64,000 bases of DNA from Erysipelothrix tonsillarum DSM 14972. GTDB lineage: Bacteria > Bacillota_I > Bacilli_A > Erysipelotrichales > Erysipelotrichaceae. The translations under genes were made by a program, and so were the position numbers. The DNA is taken from NCBI RefSeq assembly GCF_000373785.1, contig NZ_KB892378.1, forward strand, positions 326,406 through 390,405, written 5' to 3'. Below the pieces are notes generated by a model. That model saw only the letters and a program-made list of their open reading frames with translations. It made no database searches and was not told where the DNA came from. This document shows positions 1 to 8,587 of the stretch, piece after piece; position 1 is the first letter of the stretch, and each line of letters opens with the position of its first letter.

Positions 1-2125
1 TCTTCAACATGTGGTAAGACATTATCAAGTTTATCTTGGATCGTTACATTCTCTGCTTTTACAGCACCTTTATTTTCGGCTGTAATGACATAGTTTAAGG
101 TTTCTCCAGGACTTGCAAAGTTATCACCACTTGCATCGTTTACTTCTTTATTTGATTTAACTTCTGGTTTTCCAGTAGGAATTTCAATTTCAGGTGTTGT
201 TTCTCCAACTGTAGCTTTATTTGAGATTGTTGTAACTGTTGTTACATCAAGATCTGTTTTTACTACAACTGCGAAGCTTACGGATACCTTAGCACCGGCT
301 TCGATATCAACACTGATTCCGTCAATTAAGTCTTGTACGCTATGTGTTGAGATGGTTCCATTGTTGTTTAGTGTTACAACAACAGCTGATGTATCTTCAA
401 CATGTGGTAAGACATTATCAAGTTTATCTTGGATCGTTACATTCTCTGCTTTTACAGCACCTTTATTTTCGGCTGTAATGACATAGTTCAATGTTTCTCC
501 AGGACTTGCAAAGTTATCACCACTTGCATCGTTTACTTCTTTAGCAGATAGAACATCGGTATCACCTGTTGGAATTTCAATTTCAGGTGTTGTTTCACCA
601 ACTGTAGCTTTATTTGAAATTTTTGTAACTGTTGCTACATCAAGATTTGCTTTTACTACAACTGCGAAGCTTACGGATACCTTAGCACCCGCTTCGATAT
701 CAACACTGATTCCGTCAATTAAGTCTTTAACACTGTGTGTTGAGACAGCACCATTGTTGTTTAGTGTTACAACAACAGAAGATGTATCTTCAACATGTGG
801 TAAGACATTATCAAGTTTATCTTGGATTGTTACATTCTCTGCTTTTACAGCACCTTTATTTTCGGCTGTAATCACATAGTTCAATGTTTCGCCAGGACTT
901 GCAAAGTTATCGCCACTTGCATCTTTGACTTCCTTATTTGATTTAACTTCAGGTTTCCCTGTAGGAATTTCAATTTCAGGTTCATCATCGCCAATTGTTG
1001 CTTTATTAGCAATAGTTGTAACTGTAGTTACATCAAGATCATTTTTCACAGTAACTGTAAATGTAACAGAAACTTTAGCACCTGCTTCGATATTTACAGT
1101 CAATCCGTTTTTAACTTCATCAATGGTGTGAACTGAAACAACTCCACCATTATTTAAGATCACACTAACGTTACTTTGATCAATATATGGAAGTACATGA
1201 TCGAGTGTATCTTTGATAACAATATTTTTCGCTTCAACATTCCCTAGGTTTTCGGCAGTCAGGTTATATGTTAATTTTTCTCCTGGGCTTGCAAAACCAT
1301 CATTATTTTCATCAGCAACTGTTTTATTAGATTTAACTTCTGGTTTTCCTGTAGGAATCTCTATTTCAATTTCTTCATCGCCAGCAGTTGCTTTGTTAGC
1401 AATTTTTGTGATGTTCTTAACGTCAAGGTCATCTTTTACGACAACTTCAAAAGTAATTGTCACATTTTTACCAGCTAGAACATCAACACCGATTCCGTCA
1501 ATAAGATTTTGAACAGAATGCGTTGTTTCAACACCATTATTATTGACAACAACGTTTACAGCAGATGTATCTTTAACATAAGGAAGCACTTCAGAAAGTG
1601 TATCTTTAACGATTACTGCATTTGCTTTAGCTGTTCCATCGTTCAACACTGTAATAATATATTGAAGTGTTTCTCCTGGACTTGCAAAGTTATCACCACT
1701 TGCATCTTTTACTTCTTTGTTTAAAACAACATTACTCTTACCTGTAGGAATTTCCACCTCAGGTTTTTTATCATCAACAAATGAGATGTTTTTGATTTTT
1801 GTAACAGTTGTTACATCTAAAGTTTTAATAATATCCACAGAGAATGTCGCAGTTGCTACTCCAAGCGCATCAATATCTACTGTGATACCGTTGATTAAAT
1901 CATCAAGGCTGTGTGTGCTTATTACCCCTCCGTTATCAATTGTTACAACTACTGAAGTTGCATCATCAATATATGGAAGAACATCTGTAAGTGTATCTTT
2001 AATCGAAATTCCCTTCGCTTTAAAATCACTTTCATTTTGCGCTGTAATTGTATAGTGAAGTGTCTCTCCAGGTGAGGCAACGCCATCACCATCACTATCT
2101 GTTACGCCTTTGTTACCACTAATTT
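1..2125 (-). repeat. Tandem 393-bp in-frame repeats in surface protein gene
   Basis: The same sequence (reading tcttcaacatgtggtaagac on the plus strand) begins at 1, 394 and 787, giving an exact 393-bp period, or 131 codons. Copies near the window start are almost identical at DNA level. Copies between about 944 and 2125 keep the protein pattern but have diverged. Six units are seen, the outermost truncated by the window edge. These are protein stalk repeats, not a CRISPR or satellite. Confidence 0.9.
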
Positions 2126-4730
2126 CTGCCACATCATAAACAAATGTAATATTTGCTGATGCAAGTGGTGTGTGCACAAAGTTTCCATCATCTAAATCAT
2201 TTATTGCTCCCCCATCAAATCGGTATCCAATTAATTGATATGGTTCAATTGTTGGAGGTGTACGTTTGATTTCAATGAATTTTTTAACTGTTTCAGGATT
2301 ATCATTTGGCATTACAAATCCAGTAACAGGATCTCCAGTACTTAAAACCTCACTGTCGTAGGATAGTGTAATCCAATTTTCTGGATTTCTCTCATATAAG
2401 AATTTGTGAGTGAATTTTTCATTGAGTTTGAATTTAACATCATCCAAATTAAATGATACCGGTGAAACTTGACCAGATTTAAAATTCCAGTAAATGTCTT
2501 CGTTATTTGGTAATACAGCATATTTACTAATATCTACTGTATCGTAACCAAATTTCGGAGATGCAATTACATTACCATTGACATCTAATGGAATACCATA
2601 TTGTGTAGGATCATGATCAGTATTTGTCTTAACTACATTATCTGTAGTGCCATCATACAATTGTTCTTCTACAGTATCAACGACACCAACACCTTCATGC
2701 ATGAGTTCAGTAGGTGTATAGAAGTTGTCAGCCGTATGCTTAGCAATAGTATGTAATTGACGACCATATGCTTTATCTCCAATCATAACAATCACGCGAC
2801 TGTTATCCGATATTTCAAGTTCCTTTTTAATTATTTGTTTTTTGTCTGTTGATTCAATCACACTATCAATAAGTGTTCCCACTTCATACTTTCCACTGTC
2901 ATAAAGTGCATCAAATACTTCTTTAGATATATCTTGTTGACTGAAATCTGTATTTGTAGGATCGTACGGAATTACAACATATTTCATGTATTGTAGTTCC
3001 GGTTTAATTGTAATATTTAATGAATCACTGTGATAAGAAGCAGGAATCTCTGCAGTTATTTCTACTTTGTCTGTTTGAGAATTATCTTCTTTTTTATAGA
3101 TTTTTTCTAATGTATCACTAATTTCAAGTTTAATCGGTGCAATTTGAGGCGCACCACGCATAAACATAACTTCATAAGTATAGCGATCATATAAACCTGT
3201 TTTTAGGCTACCATTTTGGTCATATTTCGGATCATAATCCCAACCCCAAGCCACAGCTCCAGATCCATCATATCCCCACTTCATAATATTTCCATCTTCA
3301 TCAAGCATTGTATATGAAGAACGGGAAGAAATGATTTGTCTTACTTTTGGAAGTGGTTTTAGTGCTAGATCCTTCCAAATATCATCTTCTGGCTTGTCTT
3401 TATATTTGTCATCATAAATTGTAGGGTGAAGCTGATTAAAGCCATATCCACCATAATTACCACCACGATTCTTTTGAGCACCGTCGGCTGGTGTTTTTGG
3501 ATTGTAGTCATAGTTTTGAGTATCTCCATCCCCAAATACTTTAGGGAGTTGCACAGCTTGGGACTCCATTTGTAGTTGTGATGTTATAAACCCACCTTCT
3601 CGACCAAATCCATTATAGCGGCCACTACCCCATGACCAACTACGGCCATGTTGATCAATAAAATAAGAAACACTTTCTCCAGCAAAGATTTTTTGTGGAA
3701 TTGGTGTATAACCCATCTCATTAATTTCAGATGCTTTGATTTGAACTGCTTCTGGCGTGTTCACACTCACAGCATGACCTGTTCCACCAGTACGTCCATA
3801 AACTCTACCAAATTGCCATACTGTATGATTTTCATCAAGTACAAGACTCGAATTAAAACTAGCGCTTATATCAATAGCTTTAACTCCTGATGGAATGTTT
3901 ATTTTTGTTGGTTTATCCACAGTACCAGTGTTGCTTCCATTTCCTAATGAACCTCCGGTATTATGACCCCATGTCCATACACCACCATCTTCATCAAGCG
4001 CTATATTGTGGTTATCGCCCACCTCTATACGTGCGAATTTCACCGAATCCGGTACGTTAACTTCAGAAGGTGTAGAATGATAAGCAGGCCCGCTGTTTGT
4101 AAGTCCAATTCGGTTTCCGGCATTATAGCCCCAACCCCAAATTTTTCCATTTACATCAAGCGCAAGGATATGGTGCTGTTGACCACCTTTTCCTGCAACA
4201 ATTTCCTTAATTTTAGGTAAGCCCGGTACACGAAGAGGAGTTGGATTATTGTTATTTGTATTTCCATTTCCCATTTGCCCTTCATTTCCACGACCCCAGG
4301 TGTAAACATAACCATCACTGTCGAGTGCATAGTTTGTTTCATAGCCTGATTGTACTTGAACTACCTCGATGCCATTATCCACAAAGTATGGTAAACGTCG
4401 CATACCTCCTGCATAATTTTGTTGCGTCGAAGTTAGTCCGAGTCCAAGTCGACCATTAATATTGTATCCCCAGGACCAAACAGCACCCGATTGATCAAGT
4501 GCTATCGCTCCAAGTTGGCCTGCAGTTGCTTGCGTAAACTTGACAGCTGAAAGCTGTCCTACAGATCCAGCATCATAGTCTTGGCTATCCGCAGCAACAT
4601 TAAAAACACTGTTCGGATTAACACCAATGATACTGGTTAATGCCATCGCAAAACTTAAAATAACTTTTAAACTGTTTTTTGATAGTTTAGAAAATAAGCT
4701 GTTTTTTCTCTTATTAATCTTTTTTTTCAT
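1..4730 (-). CDS. Giant secreted surface protein, RCC1 propeller plus DUF11-like repeats (3' end outside window)
   Basis: An open frame of 1576 codons runs from the ATG at 4730, preceded by GGGAGGAG, to the window edge with no stop. The N-terminus has a basic stretch and a hydrophobic segment (about residues 21-37), consistent with a long signal peptide. Residues about 75-490 hold seven RCC1-type repeats, each with a core like LDxxGxVWxWGxNxxGxLG, the number needed for one seven-bladed propeller. Residues about 500-865 form a linker I do not recognise. From about residue 868 onward come six 131-residue repeats with ASPGETLNYVITAEN and EIEIPTGKPEV cores, resembling DUF11/TIGR01451 extracellular stalk repeats. 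A C-terminal wall anchor is expected but not visible. It probably acts outside the cell in adhesion; this is inference. Confidence 0.85.
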   Translation of the reverse strand, partial: MKKKINKRKNSLFSKLSKNSLKVILSFAMALTSIIGVNPNSVFNVAADSQDYDAGSVGQLSAVKFTQATAGQLGAIALDQSGAVWSWGYNINGRLGLGLTSTQQNYAGGMRRLPYFVDNGIEVVQVQSGYETNYALDSDGYVYTWGRGNEGQMGNGNTNNNNPTPLRVPGLPKIKEIVAGKGGQQHHILALDVNGKIWGWGYNAGNRIGLTNSGPAYHSTPSEVNVPDSVKFARIEVGDNHNIALDEDGGVWTWGHNTGGSLGNGSNTGTVDKPTKINIPSGVKAIDISASFNSSLVLDENHTVWQFGRVYGRTGGTGHAVSVNTPEAVQIKASEINEMGYTPIPQKIFAGESVSYFIDQHGRSWSWGSGRYNGFGREGGFITSQLQMESQAVQLPKVFGDGDTQNYDYNPKTPADGAQKNRGGNYGGYGFNQLHPTIYDDKYKDKPEDDIWKDLALKPLPKVRQIISSRSSYTMLDEDGNIMKWGYDGSGAVAWGWDYDPKYDQNGSLKTGLYDRYTYEVMFMRGAPQIAPIKLEISDTLEKIYKKEDNSQTDKVEITAEIPASYHSDSLNITIKPELQYMKYVVIPYDPTNTDFSQQDISKEVFDALYDSGKYEVGTLIDSVIESTDKKQIIKKELEISDNSRVIVMIGDKAYGRQLHTIAKHTADNFYTPTELMHEGVGVVDTVEEQLYDGTTDNVVKTNTDHDPTQYGIPLDVNGNVIASPKFGYDTVDISKYAVLPNNEDIYWNFKSGQVSPVSFNLDDVKFKLNEKFTHKFLYERNPENWITLSYDSEVLSTGDPVTGFVMPNDNPETVKKFIEIKRTPPTIEPYQLIGYRFDGGAINDLDDGNFVHTPLASANITFVYDVAEISGNKGVTDSDGDGVASPGETLHYTITAQNESDFKAKGISIKDTLTDVLPYIDDATSVVVTIDNGGVISTHSLDDLINGITVDIDALGVATATFSVDIIKTLDVTTVTKIKNISFVDDKKPEVEIPTGKSNVVLNKEVKDASGDNFASPGETLQYIITVLNDGTAKANAVIVKDTLSEVLPYVKDTSAVNVVVNNNGVETTHSVQNLIDGIGVDVLAGKNVTITFEVVVKDDLDVKNITKIANKATAGDEEIEIEIPTGKPEVKSNKTVADENNDGFASPGEKLTYNLTAENLGNVEAKNIVIKDTLDHVLPYIDQSNVSVILNNGGVVSVHTIDEVKNGLTVNIEAGAKVSVTFTVTVKNDLDVTTVTTIANKATIGDDEPEIEIPTGKPEVKSNKEVKDASGDNFASPGETLNYVITAENKGAVKAENVTIQDKLDNVLPHVEDTSSVVVTLNNNGAVSTHSVKDLIDGISVDIEAGAKVSVSFAVVVKANLDVATVTKISNKATVGETTPEIEIPTGDTDVLSAKEVNDASGDNFASPGETLNYVITAENKGAVKAENVTIQDKLDNVLPHVEDTSAVVVTLNNNGTISTHSVQDLIDGISVDIEAGAKVSVSFAVVVKTDLDVTTVTTISNKATVGETTPEIEIPTGKPEVKSNKEVNDASGDNFASPGETLNYVITAENKGAVKAENVTIQDKLDNVLPHVE

Positions 4731-4745
4731 TTTACTCCTCCCTAA

Positions 4746-4767
4746 CTATTACGTTCGAACATAATAG
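4746..4767. promoter_or_regulatory. Palindrome upstream of the giant surface gene
   Basis: CTATTA, one base, GTTCGAAC, one base, TAATAG form a 22-bp nearly perfect dyad lying 16-37 bp before the start codon of the RCC1 protein, just upstream of its ribosome binding site. It could be an operator or a 5' UTR hairpin. No cognate regulator is evident nearby. Confidence 0.4.
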
Positions 4768-4944
4768 TCCCTTCATATAATAAGACAGCTTAGAAACTGT
4801 TTTGGTTCATTTTTTTGTTGTTTTTTTTAATATATTACATAAATTTTATGTTTTGGAAGGTAATTTTAACATTTCTTCGCCAATTAAATGTGAGAAAAAA
4901 AAGTTTGTTTTTTGTAAATTAAGTGATTGTCTGTTAAAAAATGC

Positions 4945-4977
4945 AAAAAAAAACAGGCTATTTCACGGAATAGCCTG
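4945..4977 (-). terminator. Terminator of copA-copZ
   Basis: On the minus strand the stem CAGGCTATT / AATAGCCTG (4954-4977) is followed by a run of nine T. The stem overlaps the last codons of copZ. Confidence 0.85.
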
Positions 4978-5149
4978 CTGCTTGAATTGCTTGTTTAGCC
5001 GTATGAACCGTATCATTTGATCCTTCTACGGTTACGGATTTATTAATTAAACTGATGGTATATTCAACACGGGTGTTATCCAACTCTTCTGAGATGCGTT
5101 TAGCACACCCTTCACACTTCATATTTTCTACAAAAATTATATGTTTCAT
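4958..5149 (-). CDS. copZ: Copper chaperone CopZ-like, heavy-metal-associated domain
   Basis: A 63-residue single HMA domain protein. It starts MKHIIFVENMKCEGC, and the CxxC pair (C12, C15) should bind Cu(I) for delivery to CopA in the cytoplasm. The start at 5149 is chosen because AAAGGCGG sits seven bases upstream and the product then begins at the HMA fold; the frame extends further upstream to 5215, but this would overlap copA and add 22 unrelated residues. It follows copA by 16 bp and ends in a terminator, so the two are cotranscribed. Confidence 0.85.
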   Translation of the reverse strand: MKHIIFVENMKCEGCAKRISEELDNTRVEYTISLINKSVTVEGSNDTVHTAKQAIQAAGYSVK

Positions 5150-5165
5150 AGTTACCGCCTTTCTT

Positions 5166-7622
5166 TTATATTTTAATCTTAAATCTTCGCAAACGCAATG
5201 CATTTGACACGACACTTACAGAACTAAGTGCCATGGCTGCACCTGCAATCATCGGATCTAAAAGCGGACCATTAAAGAGGACTTTAAACAATCCGGCTGC
5301 AAAAGGAATACCAATAATATTATAGGCAAATGCCCAGAATAAATTTTGTTTGATGTTACGCATTGTTGCCTTGCTAAGAGCTAAAGCATTCACAACATCT
5401 TTAATATTATCTTTCATTAAAACAATTTTGGCAGAGTCAATGGCTACATCGGTTCCAGTTCCAACCGCAATCCCCACATTGGCTTGAACCAAAGCGACCG
5501 CGTCATTAATGCCATCCCCGACCATCATTACTTTTTTTCCTTGATCTTGGAGATATTTAATTTGTTCTGCTTTTTCCTCCGGCATCACTTCCGCGAGAAC
5601 GTGGCTGATGCCAATTTGATGAGCAATCGCATGAGCTGTATCCTGATGATCTCCTGTTAACATAATGACATCAAGATTCATTGCGCTTAAAGCAGCTACC
5701 GTCTCAATTGCTTCAGGTTTGATGGTGTCCGCAACCGCAATAACCCCAATAACTTCTTTTTGATTAGCCACAAACATTGCCGTCTTTCCTTCTTGCGCTA
5801 ATCGTTTAATGTCATGTATATAGTGGTGCGTTGAGATACGCTGTGCATCCATGAGTTTTTCATTACCTATTGATATAAATTGTTCGTCGACAATGCCTTG
5901 AATCCCCTGACCCGAAATTGTTTTGAAATCCTTAATGGGCAAAAAGGAAAGATTTCTTCGTTCTACTTCTTGAGTCATCGCAAGTGCCAATGGGTGTTCT
6001 GAAGCACGTTCAAGCGAACCAACATAAGTCAAAAATTCACTTTCATTCAGTGCTGTAAGAATGTCAGTAACGACTGGTTTCCCATGAGTAAGCGTCCCTG
6101 TTTTATCAAACACAACCGTATCAATATGTGCCGCTTCTTCAAGCGCTTCGGCTGATTTAATAAAAATTCCGTTTTGGGCTCCGACACCCGTACCAACCAT
6201 AATTGCAGTCGGTGTTGCTAATCCCAGAGCACAAGGACATGCGATCACCAGAACAGTCACAAATATCGTTAACGCACGTTCGATATCTTTGGTCCCAATA
6301 TACCATGCAATTGCAGAAATTAATGCAATTACCATAACTACCGGAACAAAGACACCCGCAACTTTATCCGCAATCTTTGCTATTGGCGCTTTCTCATTTT
6401 GAGCATCTTCGACTAACTTAATAATTTGCGCAAGTTTTGTATTTTGGTCGTCTACTGTTACTTCTATAATAAGGCGTCCGTTCAAATTTATCGTTCCCAT
6501 CACGACATCATCATCAATCGTCTTATCAACAGGAAGACTTTCCCCAGTAAGCATTGATTCATCCAGTGAACTGGAGCCTTCAAGAATGCGTCCATCCATC
6601 GGAACTGAGGTACCGGGCTTGATTAACAGTTGATCCCCAATCGTAATTTCATCCGCATCAATCTCTACGATTTCTTCACCACGAACAAGCAAGGCTTTTT
6701 CGGGTTTCAAACTTAATAATGATTTAATGGCACTTGTAGTTTTAGACTTACTGCGCGATTCCATCGTCTTGCCAAGGCGTATTAAGGCAAGGATCACCAC
6801 AGCAGATTCGAAATATAAGTGATGCACAAAGTGACCTTCACCACCCATAATTTTAAAGAGACCATATAAACTATAAAGAATCGCACTTCCAGTTCCAATG
6901 GCAACAAGAGAATCCATATTAGGATGACCTTTCAATAATGTTTTAAACCCTCGTTTAAAGGTACCGCGATTTAGCCAAACAATTGGAGCAGTAAGCATAA
7001 TTTGTAAGATGGCATTATTTAGAGGATGCATATCGGGATTCAGCAAGCCCGGAAGCGGGAGTTTATACCGAAACATTTGTCCCATGGTAATGTAGAGTAT
7101 CAATCCAGCAAGGACAAGGTTGATTACAAGATGACGTTGCTCTTGTTTTGCTTTTCGCTCTTGAACGAAATCAGTTTCCTCAACAACATCCTCTAGCCGT
7201 ATCGCTCCGTAACCTTGTCCCTCAATCACATTGATAATGTCGATTAATTTGAGCTTTTGTGGATCATACGTTACTTGTGCTTGCTCAGTCATAAGATTCA
7301 CGTTTGCTTTTTCAATGCCTTCAAGACTCTTTAAAGCACCCTCAACATTCGCAACGCACGAGGAACATGTCATATCTTGGATTTTTAGATCAACTTTTTT
7401 TAGAACAAGTTCTTGAGGGATATTGAGTCCATAGCCGCTTTCTTCAACTGCTTGAATAAGCTGAGCTTCCGGAATCTCTTGACTTGAAGATACCACAGCC
7501 TGATTTGTTATGAGATTAACATCTACGTGTTCTACCCCTTCAACCTGCGCAATCGCCTTTTCAACATGAGATTGACATGAGGCACACATCATCCCCGTTA
7601 TATTGTATGTTTTCTTTTCCAT
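5166..7622 (-). CDS. copA: Copper-translocating P1B-type ATPase
   Basis: 818 residues, the usual size for a two-HMA CopA. HMA domains carry MMCASC (C13, C16) and MTCSSC (C86, C89). Then come the membrane helices, an actuator loop with LTGESLPVDK, the metal-site helix ACPCALGLATP near residue 462, and the phosphorylation motif DKTGTLTHG near 507. The hinge reads GDGINDAVAL near 700, where most family members have Pro instead of Val. It exports Cu(I) across the cytoplasmic membrane using ATP. ATG at 7622 follows AAGGAGGA. The gene is first in the copA-copZ operon behind two cop boxes, so a CopY-type repressor encoded elsewhere is expected. Confidence 0.95.
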   Translation of the reverse strand: MEKKTYNITGMMCASCQSHVEKAIAQVEGVEHVDVNLITNQAVVSSSQEIPEAQLIQAVEESGYGLNIPQELVLKKVDLKIQDMTCSSCVANVEGALKSLEGIEKANVNLMTEQAQVTYDPQKLKLIDIINVIEGQGYGAIRLEDVVEETDFVQERKAKQEQRHLVINLVLAGLILYITMGQMFRYKLPLPGLLNPDMHPLNNAILQIMLTAPIVWLNRGTFKRGFKTLLKGHPNMDSLVAIGTGSAILYSLYGLFKIMGGEGHFVHHLYFESAVVILALIRLGKTMESRSKSKTTSAIKSLLSLKPEKALLVRGEEIVEIDADEITIGDQLLIKPGTSVPMDGRILEGSSSLDESMLTGESLPVDKTIDDDVVMGTINLNGRLIIEVTVDDQNTKLAQIIKLVEDAQNEKAPIAKIADKVAGVFVPVVMVIALISAIAWYIGTKDIERALTIFVTVLVIACPCALGLATPTAIMVGTGVGAQNGIFIKSAEALEEAAHIDTVVFDKTGTLTHGKPVVTDILTALNESEFLTYVGSLERASEHPLALAMTQEVERRNLSFLPIKDFKTISGQGIQGIVDEQFISIGNEKLMDAQRISTHHYIHDIKRLAQEGKTAMFVANQKEVIGVIAVADTIKPEAIETVAALSAMNLDVIMLTGDHQDTAHAIAHQIGISHVLAEVMPEEKAEQIKYLQDQGKKVMMVGDGINDAVALVQANVGIAVGTGTDVAIDSAKIVLMKDNIKDVVNALALSKATMRNIKQNLFWAFAYNIIGIPFAAGLFKVLFNGPLLDPMIAGAAMALSSVSVVSNALRLRRFKIKI

Positions 7623-7644
7623 AGAAACATCCTCCTTGTTCGTC

Positions 7645-7702
7645 TACAATTGTAGTTTATCACCCAATGCCTTTCAAAACAAGTTCTTTGACTACAAATG
7701 TA
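7645..7702 (-). promoter_or_regulatory. copA promoter with two cop boxes
   Basis: Two copies of the CopY operator TACANNTGTA are present: TACAATTGTA at 7645-7654 and TACAAATGTA at 7693-7702, with 48 bp between their starts. On the minus strand a -35 TTGAAA (7672-7677), a 17-bp spacer and a -10 TACAAT (7649-7654) can be read. The proximal cop box contains the -10 element, so repressor binding would block RNA polymerase directly. Confidence 0.85.
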
Positions 7703-7720
7703 ATTTATCGGTGAAAGCCT

Positions 7721-7749
7721 AAAAAAAACTCACCGCTATGCGATGAGTT
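7721..7749 (-). terminator. Terminator of deoD
   Basis: Minus-strand stem AACTCATCGC / GCGGTGAGTT followed by eight T, six bp beyond the deoD stop codon. Confidence 0.85.
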
Positions 7750-7755
7750 GAACTC

Positions 7756-8475
7756 TTAGAATTTCATGGAGATTGCTGCATCAAGCGCAATTTTCATCAT
7801 ATTAGTGAATGATAATTGACGTTCTTCAGCAGATGTTACTTCTTGTGTTACAAATGAATCTGAAATTGTAAGTACACAAGCCGCATGTTTATTTAATTTT
7901 TTAGCGTTTGCAAAGAGTGCAAAGGATTCCATTTCAACACACGTTACACCATGGTTCTTTGCCAGTTCCTGCCATGTAACACCGGAATCGCGGTAGAATA
8001 CATCACTTGAATGAATTCGACCTTCTTGCATTGGAATGCCTAATTTTGTTGCTGAAGCGCGTAATTGTTCATTTAAGATTTTACTTGGTTCTAAGACATC
8101 TTCTTCGTAACCAAATCCAACTTTCGCAAATGATGATTCACTGTATGCACTATCTGAAAGAATTACATCGTAGACATTGAGTCCTTCAACATAGGATCCC
8201 GCAGAACCGATACGGATAATTGCTTCAACATCAAATTGTGTATAAAGTTCATATGAGTAAATCCCAATACTTGGTTGACCCATTCCAGAACCCATAACCG
8301 AAACTTCGACGCCGTTGTATGTTCCAGTATATCCAAACATATTACGAACATCGTTAAATTGTTTAACATCTTCTAGAAATGTTTCTGCAATAAATTTTGC
8401 GCGAAGTGGATCTCCAGGCATAAGAACAACTTTAGCAATTTGTCCCTTTTCAGCATTAATGTGTGGTGTAGCCAT
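7756..8475 (-). CDS. deoD: Purine nucleoside phosphorylase, DeoD type
   Basis: 239 residues, the same length as E. coli DeoD. It catalyses phosphorolysis of purine (deoxy)nucleosides to base plus (deoxy)ribose 1-phosphate in the cytoplasm. Visible family motifs are the phosphate-site VLMPGDPLRAKFIA near the N-terminus, IIRIGSAGSY, VEMESFALF and the LTISDS segment with the catalytic Asp. The start at 8475 (MATPHINAEKG) is chosen because GGGAGGAA precedes it and it matches the family N-terminus; an upstream extension to 8553 is unlikely. It is monocistronic, with terminators on both sides. It complements the nucleoside hydrolase and ribokinase at 13.5-15.4 kb. Confidence 0.95.
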   Translation of the reverse strand: MATPHINAEKGQIAKVVLMPGDPLRAKFIAETFLEDVKQFNDVRNMFGYTGTYNGVEVSVMGSGMGQPSIGIYSYELYTQFDVEAIIRIGSAGSYVEGLNVYDVILSDSAYSESSFAKVGFGYEEDVLEPSKILNEQLRASATKLGIPMQEGRIHSSDVFYRDSGVTWQELAKNHGVTCVEMESFALFANAKKLNKHAACVLTISDSFVTQEVTSAEERQLSFTNMMKIALDAAISMKF

Positions 8476-8555
8476 AAATATAAATTCCTCCCATTTATTT
8501 AATTCAATTATACCATAGCCACGATAGAGATTCATTACCTTTGGTGTAAACATAT

Positions 8556-8580
8556 AAAAAGCTCTGACGAATCAGAGCTT
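8556..8580 (-). terminator. Terminator of BCCT-OCD operon
   Basis: Minus-strand stem AAGCTCTGA / TCAGAGCTT followed by TTTTTATATG, seven bp beyond the end of the cyclodeaminase-like gene. Confidence 0.85.
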
Positions 8581-8587
8581 ATGGTTA

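Noticed and set aside
1-1180. Regular repeats that could suggest CRISPR
   Set aside because: The period is 393 bp, the repeats are translated in frame as protein modules, and there are no short spacers.
925-2055. Plus-strand open frames over the repeat region
   Set aside because: They are antisense shadows of the surface protein gene, repeat with it, and have low-complexity composition without ribosome binding sites.
4750-4762. GTTCGAAC as a tRNA T-loop
   Set aside because: There is no cloverleaf around it; the symmetry is better explained as a dyad.
5150-5215. Longer N-terminus for CopZ
   Set aside because: It reads copA DNA in another frame, and a good Shine-Dalgarno matches the internal ATG at 5149.
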